From the NCBI GenBank assembly GCA_016190695.1, contig JACPQC010000023.1:1-64000 (forward strand): DNA of 64,000 nucleotides, written 5' to 3'. Shown one piece after another: positions 1 through 8,448 of this stretch. The notes beneath the pieces were generated by a model. That model worked only from the letters and a program-made list of their open reading frames with translations, did not search any database and was not told the origin of the DNA. The stretch is from Chloroflexota bacterium (lineage in GTDB: Bacteria > Chloroflexota > Dehalococcoidia > Dehalococcoidales > RBG-16-60-22). The number at the start of each line of letters is the position of its first letter. The stretch's first letter is position 1. The translations under genes and the position numbers were made by a program.

Positions 1-30
1 CAATAAAACAGGGCTTGCCACAGCCCTGTT
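1..30 (-). terminator. Rho-independent terminator (minus strand)
   Basis: A perfect 9-bp inverted repeat, AACAGGGCT (7-15) and AGCCCTGTT (22-30), encloses a 6-nt loop. Read on the minus strand the stem is followed by TTTTATTG, so it terminates leftward transcription. It lies about 315 nt past the stop of the M16 peptidase gene and could end that transcript. Confidence 0.65.
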
Positions 31-345
31 GGCGCCGTAATGTTAGTTCAGGTACCGTAAAAAAAGGAGGCTACCAACTCTATAACTCCCTTAACCAGAA
101 AACTTACGTTGAAACCGTATATATTCACAAGCTCTCAGTATGAACTCCACGAAGGGTCTCGGGGTGGTGGGATTATTGACTCCCCACACCCAGATTCTTC
201 GTCGCTGCGCTCCTCAGAGGGACATTTGATACAAAGTTCGGCTCTCCAGAAGGGGGCAATGGATGCCGCTTTACACCGGCATGACAGGGGGTCTTACAAC
301 GATATCATGCTCATAAGCATAGTGTCATGCTCAAGGAAAGAGCGG
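31..345. other. Gene-free stretch with degraded repeat modules
   Basis: I see no credible gene here. An open frame runs through 109-477 on the plus strand but enters the peptidase gene antisense and has no conserved motif. The stretch holds a small palindrome with trailing ATGACA (261-286) and a module ending in CGCTCCTCAGAG near 200-220, both of types that recur between genes elsewhere in the window. Confidence 0.5.
261..286 (+). repeat. Small palindromic repeat (ATGACA family)
   Basis: ATGCCG at 263-268 pairs with CGGCAT at 277-282, followed by GACA. It resembles the other GGAT-stem-loop-stem-ATGACA units at 15.4, 18.5, 27.6, 46.7 and 62.8 kb. Confidence 0.5.
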
Positions 346-1608
346 CTACAGCTTCAAAAGCTCTTCCAGCCGTTCCTCCCGGCTTACCGGCCCGACTACC
401 GCCAGGCAAAGCTGATCGCCCTGGAAGAGTTGCCCGGCTATATCCTGCATCTGCCCGGGGGTGACCGCGTCTATTAGAGCCGTCATTTCGTCAATGGTAA
501 TGACCCGTCCGGTGAGGATTTCCTGCCCTCCCACCCAGGCCGCCACATTCCGGCTGTCCTCCATGCGCAGCAACAACCGGCCTTTGTAAAAGTCCTTGGC
601 CTTGGTCAACTCGGCCTCCGGTACCGGCTCTTTAATCTTGGCCACCTCCTCCAGTGAGACCTTGATAGCAGTGGACAGGTTTCTTGTTTCTGTGCCCGCA
701 GCAATCAGCAGGGCGCCGGTGTCCAGAAAATGGTCGGCATAGCTCTGGATGCTGTAGACCAGGCCCAGCCGGTCGCGCACCTCGGTGAACAGGCGGCTGC
801 TCATGCCCTCGCCCAGGATGATATTGAGCAGGTCCAGGGCGTAGCGCATGGGGTCGGTCAGCGAAAGTCCGGGCAGCCCCAGGCAGAGATTGACCTGCTC
901 GGTATCGCGGGTCTCAACGCCGACCCGCCCGGCGAGTCCGCCGGTGAAGGGGGCATACCGGGGTTGGCCCCGCCGCTGCCCCCAGCCGCCCAGCAGCCGG
1001 GAAACCGCCTCGACCGCCTCCCGGTTTTCGATGGCCCCGGCAATGGCCACCACCATATTTTCTGGCTGGTACTGCGATGACAGCCAGTCCATCATCATCA
1101 CCCGGTCGGTGGCGGTCACTGATTCCCTGGTGCCGGCGGTATCCCGGCCCAGGGGGTGACCGGGCCAGAGCAGGCTCTCGATGAGCATGGCCACTTCCTG
1201 GGCGGGGGAGTCCTTGCTCATCAATATCTCTTCGATGATGACATGGCGCTCTTTGTCTATGTCCTCCCCGTCGAACCTGGAGTTGAGCATCATATCGGCA
1301 AGCACCTCCAGGGCGGTGCCGAAGTGCGGGCGGGCCACTTTGCTCCAGTAGACGGTCAGTTCCTTGTCCGTGCCGCCGTTGAAAATGCCCCCCACCCCCT
1401 CGATGGGCGAACACAGGTCACGGGCGGTGGGGCGGCTGGCTGTCCCCTTGAAACAGAGGTGCTCGATAAAGTGGGAGATGCCGGCCTGCTCGTCGGACTC
1501 GTAGCGGGAGCCGGTGCCGACAAAAACGCTGATGGATACCGAGCGGGTCTGCGGCATGGTCGAGGTAAGCAAGCGCAGCCCGTTATCCAGTACGGTTTTC
1601 TGGTACAA
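346..1608 (-). CDS. M16 family zinc metallopeptidase (insulinase/mitochondrial processing peptidase-like)
   Basis: Predicted zinc-dependent peptidase of 420 residues. The inverted zinc motif HFIEH lies at about residues 46-50, with a downstream glutamate in IIEEI at about 126, the classical HxxEH...E arrangement. The C-terminal half has the usual inactive-domain motif with YSIQSY. The start is taken as TTG at 1608 because GGGAGGCGG lies directly upstream and the protein then begins with the family-typical YQKTVLDNGLRLL; the frame stays open to 1701 but that extension is not family-like. A TTGACA-18-TACAAT promoter at 1728-1757 would give a leader of about 110 nt. It is divergent from lysA. 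In many bacteria a similar gene sits near dap/lys genes; its substrate is unknown. Confidence 0.9.
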   Translation of the reverse strand: MYQKTVLDNGLRLLTSTMPQTRSVSISVFVGTGSRYESDEQAGISHFIEHLCFKGTASRPTARDLCSPIEGVGGIFNGGTDKELTVYWSKVARPHFGTALEVLADMMLNSRFDGEDIDKERHVIIEEILMSKDSPAQEVAMLIESLLWPGHPLGRDTAGTRESVTATDRVMMMDWLSSQYQPENMVVAIAGAIENREAVEAVSRLLGGWGQRRGQPRYAPFTGGLAGRVGVETRDTEQVNLCLGLPGLSLTDPMRYALDLLNIILGEGMSSRLFTEVRDRLGLVYSIQSYADHFLDTGALLIAAGTETRNLSTAIKVSLEEVAKIKEPVPEAELTKAKDFYKGRLLLRMEDSRNVAAWVGGQEILTGRVITIDEMTALIDAVTPGQMQDIAGQLFQGDQLCLAVVGPVSREERLEELLKL

Positions 1609-1727
1609 TGTCCGCCTCCCCTTTCGTTCCTGAGGCTTTGCTGTTCCCGAACTGGCCAGGGACCGGGTGTAAATACAGGGCGAATGTGAGCCGCATAGCA
1701 ATGCAGCGGTGGCTCGTTTATAATATT

Positions 1728-1757
1728 ATTGTAGTTGCCGGTACCGACCGGTGTCAA
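1728..1757 (-). promoter_or_regulatory. Promoter of M16 peptidase gene
   Basis: On the minus strand TTGACA (1757-1752) is followed after 18 nt by TACAAT (1733-1728). It faces away from the lysA promoter, which starts 15 bp further on. Confidence 0.6.
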
Positions 1758-1772
1758 TGCGCCCGCTTCAAA

Positions 1773-1801
1773 TTGACTTGCTCAGGGGCGGCTGCTAAGA
1801 T
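1773..1801 (+). promoter_or_regulatory. Promoter of lysA, placed for a leaderless mRNA
   Basis: TTGACT (1773-1778), 17-nt spacer, TAAGAT (1796-1801). Six bases, TACAGT, separate the -10 box from the lysA ATG at 1808, so the expected transcription start is the A of the start codon. No Shine-Dalgarno sequence is present. Confidence 0.65.
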
Positions 1802-1807
1802 TACAGT

Positions 1808-3133
1808 ATGAAGAAGACTGTTATCCCGGATACATCCAGGCTATCACTGTTCCCGCTTTCCTCCAATATTAATGAGCAGGGCCATCTTGTGATCGGCGGC
1901 TGCGATACCCTGAAGCTGGCCCAGGAGTTCGGCACCCCGCTATATGTCTTTGACGAGTTCACCCTCCGCACGCGCTGTGCCGAGTTCAAGACCGAGTTCG
2001 GCCGGCGCTATGACCCCGTCACCGTCCTCTACGCCAGCAAGGCCTTCATCAACCGGGCGCTGGCGCTCATCCTGGAAGAGGAGGGGATGGGACTGGACGT
2101 GGTCTCAGCCGGAGAGATGGGCATAGCCCGCGCCGCCGGTTTCCCCATGGAGCGGGTCTTTCTCCACGGCAACAACAAGTCCGCCGGGGAGCTTGAGATG
2201 GCGCTTGAGCTTGGGATCGGCCGCATCGTGGTGGACAATTTCCACGAGATGAGCTTGCTTTCCGACATGGCACGGCAGAAAGGCAAGACGCCGGCTATCC
2301 TGCTGCGGCTGTCACCCGGCGTTGACCCGCACACCCACCGCTACAACACCACCGGCATCATCGACAGCAAGTTCGGCTTCTCCCTGTTCGCCTGGGAAGA
2401 GGCGGTCACCAGGGCCATGAAAGACCCCAACCTGGACCTGGCCGGCCTGCATTTCCACCTCGGCTCGCTCATCTTCGAGGTCGAGCCGTACCGGGAGGCC
2501 ATCGGCGTGGTGCTCAAGTTCGCCGAGGAAATGAAACGCAAGCACGGGTTCGAGATGGCCGAACTGGATACCGGCGGCGGCTTTGCCGTGCGCTACACAG
2601 TAGAAGACCCTGTGGTGCCTTTATCTGATTACGCCGATGTTATCACCTCGGCGGTCAGCGGGCTGTGCCGCGAGCTTGGGCTTTTCCTGCCGCGGCTGAT
2701 CATCGAGCCGGGCCGGGCCATAGTGGGCCAGGCGGGCATGGCGCTGTACCGGGTGGGGGTGGTCAAGGATATACCGAATGTAAGGCGCTACGTCTCGGTG
2801 GATGGCGGCATGGGAGACAATATCCGCCATGCCCTTTACGGCGCCAAACACGAGGCTGTAGTGGCCGGAAAGGCGGCTGAGCCTAATGCCGGGAAAGTGA
2901 CCATCGCCGGCAAGTACTGCGAGTCCGGAGATATCCTTATCACAGACATTGACCTTCCGCCGACTTGTGCCGGGGATGTGCTGGCGGTGGCTGATTGCGG
3001 CGCTTATTGCCTGCCGATGGCCAGCAATTACAATGCGGCCTTCAAGCCGGCGGTGGTACTGGTAAGAGACGGCCAGGCACGCCTTATCCGGCGCAGGGAG
3101 ACTCTCGAAGACCTGACGAGGTATGACGTTTAG
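1808..3133 (+). CDS. lysA: Diaminopimelate decarboxylase
   Basis: PLP-dependent enzyme converting meso-diaminopimelate to lysine, the last step of lysine synthesis. It has 441 residues, the normal length. The PLP lysine is in VLYASKAF (K78), the glycine loop is LDTGGGFAVRY (about 257-267), EPGRAIVGQAG follows, and the C-terminal CESGDIL carries the active-site cysteine contributed across the dimer. The ATG start lies directly at the predicted transcription start of a strong promoter and has no ribosome-binding site, suggesting leaderless translation. holB follows after 41 bp in the same direction. Confidence 0.96.
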   Translation: MKKTVIPDTSRLSLFPLSSNINEQGHLVIGGCDTLKLAQEFGTPLYVFDEFTLRTRCAEFKTEFGRRYDPVTVLYASKAFINRALALILEEEGMGLDVVSAGEMGIARAAGFPMERVFLHGNNKSAGELEMALELGIGRIVVDNFHEMSLLSDMARQKGKTPAILLRLSPGVDPHTHRYNTTGIIDSKFGFSLFAWEEAVTRAMKDPNLDLAGLHFHLGSLIFEVEPYREAIGVVLKFAEEMKRKHGFEMAELDTGGGFAVRYTVEDPVVPLSDYADVITSAVSGLCRELGLFLPRLIIEPGRAIVGQAGMALYRVGVVKDIPNVRRYVSVDGGMGDNIRHALYGAKHEAVVAGKAAEPNAGKVTIAGKYCESGDILITDIDLPPTCAGDVLAVADCGAYCLPMASNYNAAFKPAVVLVRDGQARLIRRRETLEDLTRYDV

Positions 3134-3174
3134 GGCGCACTTCACGACCCATCGCCCTGGCGGGCGGGGCTAAT

Positions 3175-4209
3175 TTGTGGCAGTTAATCGGACATAAGGC
3201 AGCAGTTTCGCTGCTTCAAAACGGCTTATCCCTGGGGACGCTGGCCCACGCCTATCTCCTGGTCGGCCCTCCCCGCGTGGGCAAGATGACCCTGGCACTG
3301 GAACTGGCCCGGGCGCTGAACTGCCGGGAAAACGAGCCGCCCTGCGGCAGGTGCGACTCCTGCCGGAAGATCGCCTCTGGCCTTCATGCCGATGTCCAGG
3401 TGATAGCGCTGGCCCTGGACGAGAAGACGGGGAAGCCCCGCACCGAGATCGGCATTGACCAGGTCAGGGAGATGCAGCACGCCGCCAGCCTGCCCCCTTT
3501 CGAGGGCGACTCCAGGGTGTTCATCATCAATGGCGCGGAGTCCCTGTCTCTTGAAGCCGCCAACTGCCTGCTCAAGACGCTGGAAGAGCCGGTGGGACAT
3601 ACCGTGTTCATACTGCTGGCAACCAGCGAGGGACAGCTTCCTGAAACGGTGATGTCGCGCTGCCAGCGCTTGAAACTCCATCCGCTGGCGGTGACCGAGG
3701 TGGAGTCCGCCCTGGTGGAGCGGTGGGATGTGGAGCCGGGGCAGGCCAGGCTTCTGGCCAGGCTGTCGCACGGCTGTCCGGGCTGGGCCATCGCCGCCGC
3801 TGCTGACGATAGTTTGTTGACACAGCGGCAAGAGGGCCTGGACAGGCTGTTCAGCGTGATGGACGCCGATTGCGAGGAGCGCCTCGCCTGCGCCGCCGAG
3901 ATGGCCGGCCAGTTCTCCCAGGACAGAGGCAGGGTCTACCAGGCGCTTGAGCTATGGCTTGATTGCTGGCGGGACCTGCTGCTGGTCAAGGCGGGCAAGC
4001 CTGAGATGGTCCGCAATATCGACCATGCGGAGACGCTGGCAAGCATCGCCGGAGGCTGGGGACTGTCCCAGGTCAGAAATTTTATTGGGGATATTCTTGC
4101 CGCCGGGGAGCAGCTAAGGCAAAATGCCAACCCCCGGCTGGTGCTGGATGTTTTGATGCTGGATATACCAGGAAAGGAGAGGGCCGGCGGGGGAAGCCTC
4201 GCCGCCTGA
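3175..4209 (+). CDS. holB: DNA polymerase III delta' subunit, clamp-loader ATPase
   Basis: A 344-residue AAA+ clamp-loader subunit that helps open and load the beta clamp. The P-loop region is GPPRVGKM (31-38). A four-cysteine zinc module follows (C50, C57, C60, C63), then LLKTLEEP and the SRC motif in VMSRCQRLKL. Start codon is TTG; the protein begins in the family-typical way (WQLIGHKAAV). ricT follows 9 bp downstream, the same holB-ricT order seen in Firmicutes, so the two are probably cotranscribed. Confidence 0.92.
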   Translation: MWQLIGHKAAVSLLQNGLSLGTLAHAYLLVGPPRVGKMTLALELARALNCRENEPPCGRCDSCRKIASGLHADVQVIALALDEKTGKPRTEIGIDQVREMQHAASLPPFEGDSRVFIINGAESLSLEAANCLLKTLEEPVGHTVFILLATSEGQLPETVMSRCQRLKLHPLAVTEVESALVERWDVEPGQARLLARLSHGCPGWAIAAAADDSLLTQRQEGLDRLFSVMDADCEERLACAAEMAGQFSQDRGRVYQALELWLDCWRDLLLVKAGKPEMVRNIDHAETLASIAGGWGLSQVRNFIGDILAAGEQLRQNANPRLVLDVLMLDIPGKERAGGGSLAA

Positions 4210-4218
4210 AGATAGGAT

Positions 4219-5010
4219 ATGCAGGTTGCAGGAGTGAGGTTCAAGCAGGCCGGCAAGGTTTATTACTTTGACACGGCGGGCATTGACCTGAAGATAAGAG
4301 ACGATGTCATCGTGGAGACCAGCCACGGGCTGGAGATGGGGCGGGTGGTCGTCGCCCCCAGGGAGATGGATGCCGGGGACGCGGCTGACCAGCCCAGGCC
4401 GGTAGTGCGAAAGGCGGGACCGGCTGATATTGAGAACGCCGGGGCATTGGAGGCCAAGGCCGAAGAGGCGCTCATCGAGGCGGGGAAGATGATCGCCGAA
4501 CTGAACCTGTCGATGAAGCTCATCTCGGCGGACTACGGCCTCGATGGCAACCGGGTCACGGTGCTGTTCAGCGCCGAGGAAAGGGTTGATTTCCGGGAGC
4601 TGGTAAGGCGTCTCACCCGCCGGCTCAAGGTCCGGGTGGAGTTGCGCCAGGTCGGCTCACGGGATGAAGCCAGGGCGAAGGGGGGCTACGGTCGCTGTGG
4701 CCGTGAGCTATGCTGCGCCAGCTTCCTGAGCGAGTTTACCCCGGTATCCATCAAGATGGCCAAGGAACAGGAGCTGCCGTTGAATCCGGTGAAGATATCC
4801 GGCTCCTGCGGCCGGCTGATGTGCTGCCTGAGCTACGAGAGCGAACACTACCGCGACACCAAGGAAAAGCTGCCCAGGGTAGGCCAGCGGGTGACTACCT
4901 CTACGGGAGAGGCGGTGGTGGCAGGCCGTAACCTGCTCAAGGAGACCGTGATGGTGCAGCTTGAGAGCGGGGCCGTAGTAGAACTGCCGCTGAGCCAGGT
5001 CTCTTTCTGA
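4219..5010 (+). CDS. ricT: PSP1-domain protein RicT/YaaT-like
   Basis: A 263-residue PSP1 (stage 0 sporulation YaaT) family protein. In Bacillus this protein forms the RicAFT complex, binds 4Fe-4S clusters and modulates RNase Y and mRNA maturation. The diagnostic cysteines are present: C160, C165 and C166 in GRCGRELCC, and C197, C202 and C203 in GSCGRLMCC. The C-terminal PSP1 domain is complete. No sporulation genes are seen, so a general RNA-processing or replication-linked role is more likely than sporulation; that is inference. Confidence 0.92.
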   Translation: MQVAGVRFKQAGKVYYFDTAGIDLKIRDDVIVETSHGLEMGRVVVAPREMDAGDAADQPRPVVRKAGPADIENAGALEAKAEEALIEAGKMIAELNLSMKLISADYGLDGNRVTVLFSAEERVDFRELVRRLTRRLKVRVELRQVGSRDEARAKGGYGRCGRELCCASFLSEFTPVSIKMAKEQELPLNPVKISGSCGRLMCCLSYESEHYRDTKEKLPRVGQRVTTSTGEAVVAGRNLLKETVMVQLESGAVVELPLSQVSF

Positions 5011-5093
5011 CCTGGAGACCCGGGGGAAGCGCTCGCCGGTTCATTTCCTGTTTCACCCGCAATGCGCTTCGGCTACAAGTCTACCATCGAGGG

Positions 5094-5597
5094 CTACTGG
5101 AACAGGTACTTCTGCCATTTGTCCCGGTCTTCCAGGCAGAAGCGTGAAATGTTCATGCCGTTGCCCGTGGGCGCGACCGGCCGGGTGATGAGAAGCATAT
5201 TGGCTTCCTGGGGGGTCCTCCCCGCCTTTTTCCGGTTGCAGGGTATGCAGGCGCTGACCACGTTTTCCCAGGTGTGAGGCCCCCCCCGGTACCGGGGGAT
5301 GATATGGTCAAGGGAAAGCTGGTGGGACTGCCGCCCGCAGTACTGGCAGGTATGGTGGTCACGGTTGAAGACCTCCAGGCGGGTGAGCCGCTTCTTCTGG
5401 CGGGGACGCTTGACCTGGCGGCCGAGGCGGATGACCGAAGGCAGCGGGAAGCTGGACGTAGCCGAGTGCACCAGTCCCACACCATCTTCAAGCATCTCGG
5501 CCTTGCCCTGGAAGATGAGCACCACCGCCCGGCGGGCCCGGCACACCATAAGCGGCTCGTAGTTCTGATTTAGCACCAGTACGGGATAGTTTATCAT
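5094..5597 (-). CDS. HNH endonuclease family protein
   Basis: A 167-residue protein with an N-terminal PVLVLNQNYEPL segment and a C-terminal HNH nuclease fold. C84/C87 (CQYC) and C117/C120 (CIPC) form the zinc site, and LDHIIPRYRGG supplies the catalytic histidine at about 98, with asparagines at about 112 and 121. This is the widespread stand-alone HNH type, function unknown, not obviously a restriction or homing enzyme. The start is set at ATG 5597, which gives the family-typical N-terminus; TTG at 5618 is in frame and possible. It converges on ricT. Confidence 0.85.
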   Translation of the reverse strand: MINYPVLVLNQNYEPLMVCRARRAVVLIFQGKAEMLEDGVGLVHSATSSFPLPSVIRLGRQVKRPRQKKRLTRLEVFNRDHHTCQYCGRQSHQLSLDHIIPRYRGGPHTWENVVSACIPCNRKKAGRTPQEANMLLITRPVAPTGNGMNISRFCLEDRDKWQKYLFQ

Positions 5598-6176
5598 CCT
5601 CTTATTGCTGTTCCCCAACCCCAGCGGTCGCCGCTGTCATTGCAGACGCCTTTGCATGGACTCACCGTCTTTATCGAACACAGCTTCATTCTAGCCGAAA
5701 AGCCTTTGTGCGCGCAAGAATGGCGGATTTCCGAGCCATATCATGGGGCAGGGTGATGTTTCGTCTCCCCTTCGTAAAGCATGTCCTGAGCGAAGCGAAT
5801 GGAAGCCTGCCCCCTACTCGATACGGGGAGATAAGAGAGGATTTTGAGATTACGAAATCCCCCTTTACGAAAGGGGGAAACAGATTGGTGAACGGCATAG
5901 ATATAAGGGTTTGTACGGTCATCCTCTCCCTTTGGTAAAGGGAGAGCTAGAGAGGGATTTTGAGAGAGGGTAATCCCCCTTTTGCAAGGGGGGAAACTCT
6001 TCGAAGTCTTTTTTCAGCATCCTGTTAGTTAGAATAAAACTAAGTGTGTCCATAGCTCAAATTACGTGGAGTTACGTATGTTTTCCATAACAAATATTAG
6101 CGAAAATTAAACAAAGCGGGATACTACGATAACATAGTCACAAACCGGTCCATGAAACAGTCCAGGCGACATTACA
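5598..6176. other. Intergenic stretch carrying MITE-like copy A
   Basis: This 579-bp gap has no gene. Most of it (5749-6024) is a dispersed repeat copy. The 150 bp after the repeat is AT-rich and precedes the sensor kinase, so it probably holds that operon's promoter, but I cannot pick one with confidence. Confidence 0.6.
5749..6024 (+). mobile_element. MITE-like dispersed repeat, copy A
   Basis: The element begins CAGGGTGATG and ends TTTTTCAGCATCCTG. The reverse complement of the right end matches the left-end consensus CAGGGTGATGAAAAA at 13 of 15 positions, although copy A lacks the A-run of the left end. Inside are two hairpins of the type CCCCCTTT-AAAGGGGG. Copies B, C and D share the modules ATGTTTCGTCTCC, CATGTCCTGAGCGAAGCG and ACGAAATCCCCC. 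No protein-coding capacity. Confidence 0.75.
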
Positions 6177-7331
6177 GTGAGTAAGAGCAAAAAACGGAAA
6201 TTTACTCTCGGCGAAAAACGGCTGCTCCTGGGCGGGTTCCGGCTGGCCACGCTATCGCTGGCGCTTATCGAGCTGTCATTCGATGCCCCGCAAAATTCCT
6301 ACATGCCCGCCGTCGTTCTCGCTGGCGGGGCCATCTTTTACAGTTTCTTCAAACTGGTCCATCCCCTCCGCTGGTATACATCGCCGCTCTCCGGCACAGC
6401 CCTTACCGTCATTGACATCCTGGTATGCGCCACCCTGGTCTTCGCCCACAGGGCTATCCACGCGCCCTTTGCTTTATACTCCCTGAACCCGGTGCTCACC
6501 GCCGCCATGATGTTCCGTCCCGGCGCCACCCGCGCCATCACATCGGTCACCGCGGGCTACTACACCCTGGACTTCTTCCTCGCCCCGACAGTGGATACGC
6601 TCACAAGCATATCCAGCTTTTTCGCCACCTACCTGGTAGCGCTGGGACTGACCGCCTGGCTGCCGTACCTGGTCAATTCCGATACGTACCAGCACCTCCG
6701 CTCCAGCACAATAGCCGAGGAGCGGCTCAAGCTGGGCCGGGAGATCCACGACGGCCTCTGCCAGACGATATATGGCCTGCGCCTGGAGCTGCAAATGCTT
6801 CACCGTGACATCCGGGGTAAGGGACATCTTGATAAGCGGCTGCGCCATTTGAATGGACTGCTGGACATAGCCGAGAAGGAGGCGCGGGGCACTATAGAAT
6901 CGCTGCGCTCGTTCAGGGATGACCGCCCCTTCCTGTCGCAGGTGGAGGACAGCCTGAAATGCCTCAAGGGCCAGGCGGGAATCGAGTACCAGTTGGAGGC
7001 TATATCGGGGGAGCCGCGCCTGGACAACCTGGTGAAGATAGAAGTACTGCGCATCTGCGAAGAGACGTTTAGAAACATCGCCAAGCATTCCAGGGCCGGC
7101 GAAGTCAAGGTGACGGTACGCTCCCCGAACGGTCATCTCCAGGTAGCCATAGCCGATGACGGCCGCGGCATGCCAGATACCAGGCCGGCGCCCGGACACG
7201 GCCTGATGTTCATGAAAGAGCGGGCTGAATCGCTGGGAGGGAACATGCAGGTCTTCAGCATCCCCGGACTCGGCACGGAAATACGAGTGGAGGTCCCCCG
7301 CAAATGGTCTCCGGAACTCGCGACAAGATGA
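6177..7331 (+). CDS. Membrane sensor histidine kinase, NarL/DegS class (HisKA_3)
   Basis: A 384-residue kinase with about five predicted membrane helices in residues 20-168, no recognisable extracytoplasmic sensor domain, and then a HisKA_3 dimerisation domain with the phosphoacceptor in GREIHDGLCQTIYG (H191). The HATPase_c domain follows, with the N-box in EETFRNIAKHS and G1 in ADDGRGMP. Sensing probably occurs within the membrane. Start is GTG at 6177; there is no convincing Shine-Dalgarno sequence. The response regulator overlaps its end, so the pair forms one operon. The pair is bracketed by inverted copies A and B of a dispersed element. Confidence 0.9.
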   Translation: MSKSKKRKFTLGEKRLLLGGFRLATLSLALIELSFDAPQNSYMPAVVLAGGAIFYSFFKLVHPLRWYTSPLSGTALTVIDILVCATLVFAHRAIHAPFALYSLNPVLTAAMMFRPGATRAITSVTAGYYTLDFFLAPTVDTLTSISSFFATYLVALGLTAWLPYLVNSDTYQHLRSSTIAEERLKLGREIHDGLCQTIYGLRLELQMLHRDIRGKGHLDKRLRHLNGLLDIAEKEARGTIESLRSFRDDRPFLSQVEDSLKCLKGQAGIEYQLEAISGEPRLDNLVKIEVLRICEETFRNIAKHSRAGEVKVTVRSPNGHLQVAIADDGRGMPDTRPAPGHGLMFMKERAESLGGNMQVFSIPGLGTEIRVEVPRKWSPELATR

Positions 7332-7960
7332 TCGGGGTCGTCATCGTCGATGACCATGCGGTGGTGCGGAAGGGCCTCAGCGCCGCCCTGTCCGGTGAGC
7401 CGGATATCAGGGTCCTGGGAGAGGCCGGGGATGGCCTGGAGGCAGAAAACGCAGCAGCGCGGCTCAGGCCGGATGTCATCATCATGGACATCTACATGCC
7501 CGGCCGGGACGGCCTCAACTCTCTGGTCAGCATAAAAAAGAAACTGCCCGATGTCAAAGTCCTGTTGCTTACCGTCTCTGACCGGGAAGAAGACCTGCTC
7601 AGCGCCATACGCTTCGGGGCGGACGGCTACATCCTGAAAAGGGGGGAAATAAAGGACGTAGTCGAGGCGGTCCGCCGGGCGGCGCGGGGGGAGGCGACCA
7701 TGCCCCCCTATGTCACCCAGAAGCTGATGAAGGACATGCTGGACAAACAGGGGGTCTTCGGGCTGAGCGACCGGGAAAGAGAGGTCCTGGAGCTGCTCGG
7801 CGAGGGGCTGACCAACTCTGAGATCGCCGAACGCCTCTTTCTCAGCTACACCACGGTGAGCAGCTATGTTTACCGCCTGCTGCAAAAGCTGCACCTCAAG
7901 AACAGGGAAGAGGCAATAGCCTTCTCGGTCAGGCGGCTGAAGCGGACCGAGCCGTATTAG
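7304..7960 (+). CDS. LuxR/NarL-family response regulator
   Basis: A 218-residue receiver plus helix-turn-helix regulator. The acidic pocket is VDDHAVV and the phosphoacceptor is D62 in IIMDIYMPG. The C-terminal LuxR domain contains LSDREREVLELLGEGLTNSEIAERLF. The first ATG (7304) has GGAGG nine bases upstream; a second ATG at 7328 overlaps the kinase stop as ATGA and would give a protein eight residues shorter that starts at the receiver domain. Either start couples it to the kinase. The targets are unknown; the large FnIII protein downstream is an obvious candidate. Confidence 0.92.
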   Translation: MVSGTRDKMIGVVIVDDHAVVRKGLSAALSGEPDIRVLGEAGDGLEAENAAARLRPDVIIMDIYMPGRDGLNSLVSIKKKLPDVKVLLLTVSDREEDLLSAIRFGADGYILKRGEIKDVVEAVRRAARGEATMPPYVTQKLMKDMLDKQGVFGLSDREREVLELLGEGLTNSEIAERLFLSYTTVSSYVYRLLQKLHLKNREEAIAFSVRRLKRTEPY

Positions 7961-8448
7961 ACTGGAGAATATAACCAAACTCCCTGGCATCCTGCCAACA
8001 ACATAATCTCAGAATCCCTCTCTAACTCTCCCTTTATGAAAGGGAGAGGATGATCGTGCAAACCCTTACATCTATGCCTTTCACTAATCTGTTTCCCCCT
8101 TTCGAAAGGGGGATTAAGGGGGATTTCGTAACCCAATATCCTTCTCTTATCTCCCCTTCGACAGGCTCACCTCGTGGTGACTCTTCAGAGTGAACTCGGT
8201 GGAACCAGGGCAGGCTTCCGTTCGCTTCGCTCAGGACATGCTTTATGAAAGGGAGACGAATTATCTTCACAATTTTTCATCACCTCTGTAGTATTTTTTA
8301 GCGATTACCCGCCTTTATTTTACGACACAAAGCGCCATCCCTGACGATATTCTCTTGTACCGGCGTGGGTTAGCATTAAAACAGGGAAGCTGTTCTCACG
8401 AAACGACGAAGGAGAACAGGGGGAAGTTAGTTCAAGGGAGGAAAGACG
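7961..8448. other. Intergenic stretch carrying MITE-like copy B
   Basis: This 488-bp gap has no gene. It is mostly the inverted repeat copy B (8009-8288), then about 160 bp leading to the FnIII protein, including the ribosome-binding site GGGAGG at about 8435. Confidence 0.6.
8009..8288 (-). mobile_element. MITE-like dispersed repeat, copy B (inverted relative to copy A)
   Basis: Read on the minus strand it begins CAGAGGTGATGAAAAA (8288-8273) and runs through the same modules as copy A, including CATGTCCTGAGCGAAGCG and the GGGGG/CCCCC hairpin. It has an extra segment of about 40 bp near 8160-8205, and its far end has lost the usual TTTTTCAGCATCCTG terminus. Copies A and B lie in opposite orientation on either side of the two-component genes. 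Confidence 0.7.

Noticed and set aside
109-477. Open frame of 122 codons on the plus strand at the left end
   Set aside because: It runs antisense into the M16 peptidase gene, covers repeat modules and a palindrome, and has no domain-like pattern or ribosome-binding site.
5094-5597. HNH protein as a homing or phage endonuclease
   Set aside because: It belongs by its N-terminal PVLVLNQNYEPL type to a widespread chromosomal family; no intron, intein or prophage genes are adjacent.
5708-5938. Frame coding RLPFVKHVLSEANGSLP, matched by the minus-strand frame at 8034-8270
   Set aside because: The similarity of the two translations comes from the dispersed repeat itself. The frames have different ends, no start signals and are broken in copies C and D, so this is not a protein family.
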